Origin: Argopecten irradians
Taxonomy: Eukaryota > Mollusca > Bivalvia > Pectinida > Pectinidae
Direction of reading: 5' to 3'
Assembly (NCBI RefSeq): GCF_041381155.1
Contig: NC_091142.1
Span: forward strand, 5,769,778 to 5,833,777
Length of the DNA stretch: 64,000 nt
The notes under the pieces were generated by a model, which was not told the origin of the DNA, made no database searches, and saw only the letters and a list, made by a program, of their open reading frames with translations. Below are positions 24,201-34,800 of the stretch, one piece after another. Each line of letters begins with the position of its first letter. The stretch's first letter is position 1. The position numbers were made by a program, and so were the translations under genes.

Positions 24201-27200
24201 ATCGGCGATTGTTATCGATTTTTTTAAATTGCCATCGATTGAACGAATTGAGAGGCATACAATCGCAATATATAGATAATCTGATGTATTGTTACACCCC
24301 TTAGAATAAGTACTGCCAAAGATATCAATATTACATCCAAATTGATTCCATAATAATCTTTTTGATGACATAGTGAACACGAGATGTCTGATTATATTGC
24401 ATCATTTGATAGAAATATATTCCAGTATGATATGAGCTGGATTCCAACTGTCCTGTATTTATGTACAACTTCTGTATGTAAAATAAAAAAAAAACTCAAC
24501 GACACATTCTTTGAACGTTTTCGCAGTATCAGGATAGCTCTTCAGGATGTACTAATTATATAGATATTAAATAGGATGAGATAAATTATATAACACTTGT
24601 ACGAAATAAATGCTGACTTTTTTCTGAAAATTTCGATGTTACTATGAAGCTTTATTCGGTGTAGCTAAATGTTTGTGTATTCCTGTATTCATGTGGGAAT
24701 CATAGCTAGTTATAGACTGAGCCCTAAGAATCCTTACCAGGATAGTCTTGTAAAGCACTCGTCTTTTCATCCTTTTTTCGTTTTGGTTTTGGCTTTTTCT
24801 TTGGCATCTGATTCATAAATCGATACTGCTCAGGTAGCTGAAAAGAAAAATTATTTAGAAAGACATTACATTTCATTCTTATTTTTCTCTCTAATTTGAC
24901 ATAGATGGCCCGAGCCTCAGACTAAACAAATACTCAAACACATTGATCAGATTATATTGTGTTTGTTTTGTTGATCGGTATAATTAGTTTAACGTCGTAT
25001 TAACAAGATTTCAGGATTATTAAAGAATGTGCCAGGTTTCTTGGTGGAAAAAAGCTATCGTACCCAGAGAAACCACTGACAGCAGTACTGCCCCACACGG
25101 AATTTGAACTCACAACCCAGAGGTGGGTGGTAATATTTGTAAAGTGACACCTACCGGTCCGGGATGAAGTCGAAAGCCAGTTAATGAACTGTTAGACAGT
25201 GGGTTCAATTCCTTCCCGGTGATTGGTGGTTTATCAATTAGAGATCGCAGGGAGCTGAAACAAATGAAAAGCATTTAGGTGACAGATTCTGTCTCTTATC
25301 CAGAGAAATACAAAATATATATATTTATGTATAGTATGTCTTATCACTTGTGGACTTAGTTTTAGACTTTGACGACAGGGAAATATAATAATGAAAGAAT
25401 GTGATGTCCGGAATTGATAATCAATCATTTAAAAGAAGATATACAAAATGCATGCTTCTGCTTAAGTTTTTTCTTTCCCTATATTTTTTTTAACATTCAA
25501 CAAATTTAAAGTTTTTGATGCCAACACAACACTGACTTTAGTCGGTGAGACAAAGCCTAATAGGCAGAGTCATATTGGCGATAAACCAATAGCACTTAAC
25601 TTCAATATCCTTCCAATTTATTATAGGCATTAAATCATTTCATGATGTAACAAATAGAATCATAAAGGTAAAACAAAGTCGAAACTTCAGAAAATGTTTC
25701 TGTTGTTGCTATGGTTACCTGTTGTCATTGATACCAGGAGCATCTATGTAACCAGGGAGATTTGGCAGGAATGCGCTGAGTTCTTCTTTACCCTCCTTCT
25801 TACAGAACTTGCTGTAGGAATGTTCTAGATCATAATGTATGATCAAATTGTTGCTTCCAGTCATCTCTGAAGGATCTGTTAAATAAAAATATAAAGTTCA
25901 TGAAAGATTATTTTTGAAGTTTAAATAATAATATAACTAATTTAGGATATCATATTCGGAAAAAAATCTTTTTTCATCTAAATACCAAATAATGTATTTT
26001 CTGAAAATAATCTTGCGTGTTGATTTTCTTGATATGTTAATTCCCAATGGTAATATTTTACCTGCCATTTGATACTAATAACATTTGTGCAGGACTAGTA
26101 TGTCCAGTGGTGATAGAACGTAATAATTTCTAATCTTCCTGCTGAAATGGCGTTAGCACAGGATATTAGCTTTGAACATTATTTCTCCACCACCAATATA
26201 GAAACAATAGTCCCGCACACAAAAAGCATTAATTGGGTATTACGTGGTATATGAATTATTCAATAATTACAATTGCATTCTGGACAATACAGTATTATGA
26301 TATACCGAATTGAGAAAATATTCTGGGACTGAAAATGACTGATTTTTGCTTTAAATTCAAACAATAAACATTTGTGTCATATGTTACTTAGGCCATCGGC
26401 GGAGACCCAAGGGTGATCACACTTAACTACGCTACACTTATCACCCGTGGGCAAATTCCTTGTAAAATCAGTGTAGGTGATTTATATGCATGAAGAATTT
26501 GATTGGTTCCAGTGCATTTTTGCAATGGCATTACATCGAATAAGAGTAAGCGTTATGTACAGTATACCACCTCAGTGTACGGCAGCACAACAAAGATGGG
26601 GTCTGGAATAAACCTCTCTTCAGCCTTGACTCGGGTTTGGGTGTCTGCTTATTTAACTGCCGTTTCGCTCCCTTCCGTGGTACTTATAAGTACTGGGCAA
26701 ATGTATAAGTATGTCTAGGATTCTGTCATGCTCAAGGGTCAACACTTTCACTTTGGTTTGGATGTCTCCATTCAGTTTATTTATTTTGTTAAGTTTGTTT
26801 ACACACTGGTTACAGACATGTCCGTTCACCGACTCAATAGATTAACATCAAAATGTTTCCCCATATCGTTCTTGACTAGTTTTGGAAGATAGAGATCTGT
26901 ATGATTTGTCCATGATCATTTTTATACAAAACTCACTCGTTTTTATGGGCGCCGTTATTTTTTGTTTATCTTCAAGCGAATAAACCAGACGTCATTCTGA
27001 AGATCGAGTTACAAATTATATATCGAGTGTTCTAATTTGTCAATTCTAATATGTGAATTAGCATATTTTACGACAATTTTACGAGGAGTTTGCCCACAGG
27101 GGATAAGTGTAGCGTAGTGTAGTGCGATCACCCGTGGGTCTTCGACGATGATGTTGGGCTAAAATTTAAATTTTAGGTCCATCATACTAACGTATATAAT

Positions 27201-28078
27201 TCACGCTAAAATCCTATTATGGTTAGTTATGGAGACCTGGTAACTGGTGGTCAAGTGGATAAGATGGCCCAAAAATATTGCCATAAGTCCAGCAGTACCT
27301 CTGGGTACAAGTTTGATTCCCATGCGTGACAGTTGCCACTGAGGTACGTAACTGTTACTGACGACCAAAGCCTGGCATATATATATATCAACAGGTTGGG
27401 CACAACCATGCATATGGGTAACAGTTACCAATTTGAGTAACAATTACCTGTTTGAGTAATCAATTTGCCCAACCTGATCAATAGGCAGGTGGTTTATTTC
27501 TAAGAGTACGTAGTGATGAGTACTTGGGCTTTCGTCAATCTCATTTAAAATTTACCAATTCAAACATTTAATCTAAAACTACCATATGTGCCAGCACAGG
27601 ACGAACTGTCTGATGCGGCTATAAACAACTTCGTTTTGCGAACAGTCTAGGGGCTTATCGACTTTTGAGACGAAACGACTCTACACCAACAGTCTAATTT
27701 TACTACTTGCGACACTTTTTTTCGCGATTAATGGCTTCGAGTATATTGTTTGGAACATTGTTCCAATGATTGTACATAGTATGGCATAATATGACAGTCA
27801 CAATGTGAATTTCCGATTACAATTTGTATGTCGGACTCACTTGCAGTTCCAGATCCCATATCCTTCACGAGATAAAATGGCCCTGAATGGATGACCGACG
27901 GCACTCTCCCGAGACTTATGGTAGTCCGGAGTGTCCCCGACGAGTCCGCGCGGGGGTAAGCCGGCGACCGAGACCCCCGGGGACTCGATTTTGGAGATAT
28001 TTGATCGGGTCGGCGAATAGGTTCGTTCATCATGATGCCATATTGTTTTCGGCGGTGGATGGTTTTCTGTGATTTCAT
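21267..28078 (-). CDS. MED19: Mediator of RNA polymerase II transcription subunit 19
   Basis: Six coding exons join in phase: 28078-27841, 25875-25719, 25254-25155, 24837-24738, 23475-23365 and 21280-21267 (stop TGA 21269-21267). The core is clearly MED19: SGPFYLVKDMGSGTA, then MTGSNNLIIHYDLEHSYSKF, FLPNLPGYID, SLRSLIDKPPI and SLTGFRLHPGPLPEQYRF. It is followed by a basic tail with runs such as KKKPKPKRKKDEK and KRKKKKKK. The subunit belongs to the Mediator head/middle hinge region in the nucleus and links activators to RNA polymerase II. Starting at 28078 gives 239 aa; starting at the MMNEP pair (28033) gives 224 aa. Human is 244 aa, and I favour 28033 because invertebrate homologues often start with Met-Met, though this is weak. 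The last exon adds only four complete codons (ESQS, the first split). Intron 5 carries a large minisatellite. Confidence 0.93.
21641..21829. mobile_element. 189-bp palindromic MITE, copy in MED19 intron 5
   Basis: It runs from TATTCCATATTTGCATATTA to TAATATGCAAAGACGGAATA and has the same length as the copy at 12511. The arms contain CCCTTGCGGGTAGG and CCTACCCGCAAGGG. Confidence 0.8.
22043..23215. repeat. 32-33-bp minisatellite, about 36 units
   Basis: The unit is GATAACTTTACATAATGAAA plus about 12 more bases (AGATTCAGGGGG or variants). Three unit types alternate irregularly: AAGATTCAGGGGGG, AATATTCAGTGGGG and AAAATTCAGGGAGG. The array lies in MED19 intron 5 and ends about 150 bp from the exon 5 donor. 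There are no unique spacers, so it is not a CRISPR. Confidence 0.95.
23787..24302. mobile_element. hAT-like non-autonomous element with 8-bp target duplication
   Basis: The element begins TAGGGGTGACTATTG and ends TTGTTACACCCCTT. AGAATAAG flanks it on both sides (23779-23786 and 24303-24310), and 8 bp is the hAT signature. It lies in MED19 intron 4 and carries no transposase frame. A related end, GGGATGTAACAATACATCAG, occurs at about 40960. Confidence 0.75.
24975..25135 (-). mobile_element. tRNA-derived SINE, diverged and truncated
   Basis: On the minus strand it reads GGTTGTGAGTTCAAATTCCG (B-box-like), then GGGCAGTACTG, CACCAAGAAACCTGGCAC and an AATACGACGTTAAACTAATT tail. This matches the body and tail of the intact SINE at 51742. 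It is in MED19 intron 3. Confidence 0.7.
26390..27165. mobile_element. about 775-bp element with long terminal inverted repeats
   Basis: The left end carries GGAGACCCAAGGGTGATCAC, CTACGCTACACTTATC and CCGTGGGCAAATTCC. The right end carries their reverse complements: GGAGTTTGCCCACAGGGGAT, GTGTAGCGTAGTGTAG and GATCACCCGTGGGTCTTC. The arms are about 75-80 bp. It lies in MED19 intron 1 and has no recognised coding capacity. Confidence 0.7.
27228..27385 (+). mobile_element. tRNA-derived SINE head, diverged
   Basis: It contains GGTGGTCAAGTGGATAAGAT (A-box-like), ACAAGTTTGATTCCCATG (B-box-like) and GACAGTTGCCACTGAGGTAC, in the same order as the SINE at 51742. The 3' tail is missing. Confidence 0.6.
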
Positions 28079-28873
28079 TGGTCGAAAATAAATTTGAGAT
28101 CATTAAGGATGCGAGATCATCGAAAAAAAGATATGATCTACATTGCCGAAGAAATACACAAAGCAGTTATATCAGGCACCTATCTAGTCTTATAGCTTAA
28201 ATAATTACATATTTGATGCTTTGATAAAGAATTTTGGTTTTAAACCGTCGGCAGAAAGCTAGGTTAATCTTCTTGACTAGCATACCGGTACCTTATAAAG
28301 ATACCAAAGGGAGGTAATCACAACCCCCTTTTATAAATTGTTCAAAGTAATTATAATAAAAACTAAATTAAGTTTATAACAAGAAAATGCGAGCTTTGTA
28401 ATATAATCAGATAGGCCTAGAATTGGATAGATTATCTATCTTACATTTTTTTTCAATGACGTTTAACTTTTATCAATCCTTCTCTTTTCTTCTCTCAAAG
28501 ATGTGGCTAGTCCTACACATTTAAGGGTAATCCAACAAGATTTTTAGTGCTGTATAACGGGATACTATCGAAACATTTTAATTTATTATATAGTTTCTAT
28601 TGACAAAACTTTATGCATGAAGGCTGATGAAGTCTAGATACGCACGGACGGAAGTGGTTGTAAAATAGCAGTAAGCCGTATCCTTAATACTCTCACTACG
28701 GAAGCGTTTGAGTGACCAAGAAGCGCACTTTGACCCGCTCAATTTTAACGGCGAAGATTTACGCATCTTTGTTACACTCGCTATAAATTTCTATGTAATT
28801 TGTCAATCAATAGTGCTTGATACTTTAGGTTATTTGTTGCAGTCGACGTTTCGGATGAAAGTCATCGGTAAAG
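28079..28873. promoter_or_regulatory. shared 5' region of MED19 and TMEM120
   Basis: The two genes point away from each other, with at most 840 bases between start codons (28033 minus, 28874 plus). MED19 exon 1 itself is locally CpG-rich (about 27890-28000). No TATA box at a convincing place was seen. A common bidirectional promoter is an inference from spacing. Confidence 0.5.
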
Positions 28874-31800
28874 ATGGACCCGTCTGACGAAGTAACGACA
28901 CAAACGTGTCTTGATGAGTGGAATGATTGCGAGAAAGAATACATGCAGCTCGAGGTACATTTTTGAACAATCATCTTTTTGACATATGTTGAGTTAGCCC
29001 GAGATACTCTGGCCCTGACACCAGACTTAGACATTATGACAGACAGATGTCTGGTTTAGGGCCAGAGCGCAGTAGTACTCAAAAACCTGGAATAAGCCGA
29101 CACCGTTTAGTATCGGGCCAGGTCATCTCCGATTCAGCCTGACCACCGAGAAGCACCACTAACCTTAGTCTATTCAACAAATGAATATCATACCTACCCA
29201 AATATAGCAATCCGTCGATATTAAAGATGATTTGCATACTACGAGAAAATGGCGACGACGACGAGGGAAATTTAAAGTTGAGGAAAAGAAACTACTGTGT
29301 TGACACAATAGAAAGTGCATGCGTGATGAAATGGATGGCTATGAGTAGATAAATTATTCATTTGTTGAAAAGACCAAGGTAAGTGGCGATTCTCGGTGGT
29401 AATATTTTGTAAGTAGTCTGAAACGGAGAGTACCTGGCCCGATACCAAACGGTGTCGGCTTATTCCAGGTTTTCGAGTACTACTGCGCTCTGGCCCTAAA
29501 CCAGACATCTATCTGTCATAATGTCTAAGTCTGGTGTCAGGGCCAGAGTATCTCGGGCTAATGTTGAGTATTTTCAATGCGATGACTTTGCAGCCATCTC
29601 CGAAAACTTGTCAATATTCTCTGGACATTGATTTGCAGAATAAGCTTAGGTGTGTTTAAAATAAATGACATGTTTCTGTCTACTCCAACAATGTTAGAGG
29701 TATAGCACGACGAGACACTTTTGATCATTACGTCGTGTCTCGATATTGCACATCAGAAGTTTCTCAATATCGAGATCTAATATTATTGGATTAGTTTCTG
29801 TCATGCTCCGGTGAACATGTTGTAAAATAATAACAAGCAAGAAAGATTTATAATGGAGACACAGACGTCCTTTTAACACGACTTTTGATTTATTTCTTAT
29901 TGACTACATGATCACTTCATGATCTTCCTATGATCAGACAGAGATCACCTAACAAATGCTACTGAAGACGTGGTCTCCAGCACGAAAATGTTAAAAAAGA
30001 CTAGGTCTAGAATCTACCATCAATACAATATATAATTTTATAACTCTTTCAGCTCATATAAAATTGCAATATTTGCATAATTTTCCGTTTTGTACTTTTT
30101 GAGTTAACCATTTCTTTAATTAGCAAGCCTGGCACAAAACATTTTTTTAGTACCATTTCGGCAAGAGTAAAGACTAAAATGATTGTCATAAAGTTTAAGC
30201 AGTGCACAAATTACCCTTGAAGGACCATAATTACCCTTGAAGGACCAATATTTGTCAGGGTAATCAAATCTTCCGTATATCAACAAACCAGCAAGAAATA
30301 AAATGTACCAATCTTATCAACAAATATATAATATTTTGTCTTAATTACTTGTAGGCCTACAACAAGTTGTCTATCAATTTGTTATTTATCTGTCGCGATA
30401 TGGAAGATTTCTACCTGCCGGTCGTTCAGTGATGGCCGACACAATAGGGACCTATTTTCGTCAGGGGGGCTGTTTGGCTTATTATGAAAATTGACGTAAT
30501 TCCAAATAAATTTTGAGAAGCAGGCGCTTGTGAGACTGTGTTTAAGCTGAAAATTTCTTTTTGGTATACATTGCTTTTAGTTCTTTAAACCTCTTGGTCA
30601 TGGAAAGTGGCGACCACCTCTGTTAACATAAAACAATGTTATATTTTAAATAGTACCGCACAAAAATTTCGGGTACATTGAATCGCCTTAATAATTTGTA
30701 ATAACTCAAAATCTGGGCTATGAATCACATGATCAGACACGTGATGTCCGGTACATTGTTGACATTCTGCTGATCAGTGCACATGGACAGTCAAACGCTG
30801 ACGATAGGGTTTTAAAGTTTCATTTAAAAGTGGACTTAAGAAAATGCCTTCATTTTGGGGTAAGATTGCTACATCGTTTTTTATAAAATCACCTGGATAT
30901 AGCACACAACCTTTTTAAAGCAAGAACATTTTTTCTTAAACATATCTGCTTTGGCAGACGACATTCTTTATGAAATCACGTGATAGTTCATGAGGTATAT
31001 AAGCAAAATTGAAAACATGACAAAAACACGTCGCTGACGAATTTAGGGCACTTGACCGTAAATGTAATATAAGCAATGTATGCAACTATGAAATTATGTA
31101 AAATACAGAGGAACAGCAATCAATCACTTGGGAAATTTTTAGGCAAGTGGTGGATTTAGATTTGTGGAGCTTGTTTAATTTGTTGTTAATTCAGCATTTG
31201 AAGCTCCTTCTTTGAATAAACACTGGTGCAACATTTAAACCAGGTTTTACCCACATTTTTATGCTGCACAACAGGATAAGAGTGAGCTAATTATCAACAC
31301 AAAACACTCCAGCTGACATCAGCTAACAATATAGGGTTTCAAGTTCCCAAAACAACGTGGGTAAAGTAACTGTTTACTGTCGATTAGTCCCACCTTCCGG
31401 TGATTATCATGTTGTCATTTGTGATGGTCTCGGGCACAGGGACCTGGCACGAAAATTTTAAACCAACAGTATACATATATATATATATATATATATATGA
31501 GAAAAACGGACCTATTTTTGAAAACCGTGATTATTTTAATAAATGGGCCCTATATATATACACCATTGACGTATATATCTTACCTTAAAGAGAAATAATT
31601 TATCTTTCCATTGAGTGCTTGATGAACAAAATTGACCAAGTATTGCCGAAGTTATGGCTTGATAAATCAGGAAATTACTCTTATTAGTTCTTGTAAAAGA
31701 AATGTTGTTTGGTTAAACTTTTATGCCTAAAGTTAATTTACAGCCTGACGACATCTGAAAAAGAATGTGTCCGCTTTACTTGAGAATAGGTGTACATATT

Positions 31801-34800
31801 ATATATAAGTAAGTCCTTGAAGTTCTGCTTTAGGCTAAATACTATAATATAACATATAATATATATAGTACAGATGTACTAAAATAACGTACTATACTGT
31901 CATCCTTTTATTACAACAGGTAGCTATATTTCATTAAAAATTTAACAAAGTCTTGCATAAGTGTAGAGTTATCTCCCATGCACAACTTAAACAGTTTGTT
32001 ATATTACTTGTACCCCACCATCATCAGATGGTAGCCCATGGGCTTTTCAAATCGCCTTTCGTCCATGGTACGTCCTTAAACAATGCTTGTTACCGCTATT
32101 TCTTGAGAGGTGCTTCATGGATATTTCTCAAATTTTACATGCATCGTTCCCTTGTCCCTATGATTGTCATGCTGATTTTCAGACTGATTGAAAAAACAAA
32201 AGGCAGCCATCTTGGATTTTGGCAGTTGATTTTTGTTACCGCTATTTCTCAGAAAGTACTGAAGGGATCTGTCTCAAATTTCATATGTAGGTTTTCCTAG
32301 AGCACTCAGAGTGTCGTGCTGATTTTGAGACTGATCGGAAAAGCAATATGGCGGCCATGCAGCCATCTTGGATTTTGGCAGTTGATGTTTGTTACGTATA
32401 CTGCTATTTCTCATTAAGTGAAGAAGGAATCTGTCTCAAATTTCATTTGCAGGTTCTCCAAGGACCTTAGTTGTGCATATTGCATTTAAGGACTGATTGG
32501 TTAACAAGATGGCCGACATGCCGCCATCTTGGATTTTGATAAGTACAGTTTGTTACTGCTATTTCTCAGAAAGTACTGAAGGGATCGTTCTCAAATTTTC
32601 ATGTTGGTTATTTTGGGACCGATATCGGTCAACAAGATGGAGGACCACCATCTTGGATTGTGATAGTTTTAAGTTTGAAAAGCAGAGAAAAGAAGTTTTA
32701 AGTTTGAAAAGCAGAAAAAAAAGTGTAAGTTTGAAAAGCAGAAAAAAAAGTTTAAGTTTGAAAAGCAGAAAAAAAAAGTTTCAGTTTGAAAAGCAGGAAA
32801 AACAAAGTTTAAGTTTGAAAAGCAGAAAAAAAGAAGTTTAAGTTTGAAAAGCAGAGAAAAGACCCCTCTTTCATTTGTCAGACATAGATCATTCTTTGGT
32901 GGGTGCCAAGATCCCTCTGGAATTTCTTGTTACCAGTTAATTTTGCCGATCATTAAAGGTCCACTACCTTAAAAAGAACTTCAGACACAAACTATTTAAG
33001 TTTCTTAAAAACAACAATAACATAAGAAAATGTATATTGATGGCCTAAGATGAGGTTATACACCAAATAAATGCAAGATTCCCACTGTGATCTATGTTAA
33101 CAGTGAAGATTCATTTTGCCGTTTTGCCGTCTGGCGCATAGTGATAGTCAGGTAAGGCGTGGAAATTAAGATGACGGCGGAAACATCAGGGGACCTGTGT
33201 TATGAAAATTAACATTTTATTTATTTTAATTAAAATGTTTAGAACTTAATGATGAGAGTAGTATTAACGGTAAACTAATATCTTTTACAAAATTATCAAT
33301 CTCATTTTGCACTTACATTTTGAAAATTAAAAGCCGTTTAGAAAAGAGAGTGGGCCTTTAAAGAGCATTATTATATGATAATCATTAATAGTGTATATAT
33401 GATACACTATACTATATATGTACACTGTAATGACTAACCCAAACAGTACAAGTGACAGATGATCGAATGCAAATATTATAATTTTGCATTTTGAAGAAAA
33501 AAAACCCAACTTAATTAAAATACCCGGTAACATAATTTTGTTGAATCATAAGATATCAATCAAAGAAATGATATTCACATACTATAAATAGAAATGTTTA
33601 CTAAATTTGAGGATTGAAATTGATATCATGAAATAACATAAAATCATATTGCTATTTTAATTAATTCAATTAACTAAAAACTCTATTAATTGGAATACCC
33701 AGCACATATGTATATATTTAGGCTACTGGGATTTTATACTTAATTACTACTTATAAATACTACTTAGGCCAGATAAAAAATATTCTGGTTTCTGGTAACA
33801 CCCTTGAAAAATAAAGGGTCGGTAGATAGGGATTCTATTTTTATTTTTTTTTTATTTTTTTTTTTCTCTTCATCCTAGTCTTGCAGTGAAAAACTGAAGT
33901 AGACTTTATTCAACCTTATATAAACCATGGATTTGATTCCCAGGAGACTATTGGTATCTTAGATTTACAGAATTTGTACCAAAATTCTGGATTTTGTGAA
34001 AAACCAAGCACAATTTAGGTTTTTATATGTTTATTTGAGGACAAGACTGATAAAAAGTTTTTGAGAAGGCACTGATTTTAAGCGTCAGTCGGGTTACCGG
34101 AAACACAAATATTTTTTTGTTTGGCCTTATATAGACTTAAGAAGGCAGTGAAATAGAAAATTAGGTTTATTTTCAAATCAATGGCAACTATATTGATATG
34201 TATAAATACATGTGCAGCATGACATTGACATGCACTACTGTGTATAAATTTGTAATGTAAATCATTATGTAATACATGTATAAAACAAACAAGTCTGATG
34301 AGATATTTATATTTATAGCGATACAAAAGTTTTGAATCTTTGATCATGATCTTATTGGAAATAGTGCATTGTGATTTTAATTATTTTTCTGTTATATTTA
34401 AAGATTACATGCATGCATAGGTTTCTTGTTTATTATATTAAACTTTATTTTGTTAGAAAAAAATATATCTGAGATGTTTCAAATAGATAAAATATGTCTG
34501 ATTAAATCAGGCTTATGCAGCTGTAATCAAATCCTTTTTATTAGAGCCCTTGAGTTTATATTTGAGCTTAAAATTATAGGAAAAATTAATAAATTTTTAA
34601 TTAAACATTTGTGAAATGATTTTGATTTGGATACCAACTATAGCTTTTGGTCTAAATAAGAATTTAAGATAATTTGTTTTATTTTTACATTTTCATTTGC
34701 AGTGCATACAGCAATTAACAACTTTAATAATGTAACTTTAGCAGGGTTAATTTACTAATTACAGAGTTTGATTAATTTTTAGGTCACCTGAGATGAATGA

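Noticed and set aside
27837-28103. 88-residue frame overlapping MED19 exon 1 in another phase
   Set aside because: The overlapping frame from 28078 contains the conserved MED19 block SGPFYLVKD and fits the splice phase; the other frame does not.
32497-32841. Open frame with KSRKK repeats
   Set aside because: The repeated peptide is a direct translation of the 28-bp minisatellite and upstream interspersed repeat.
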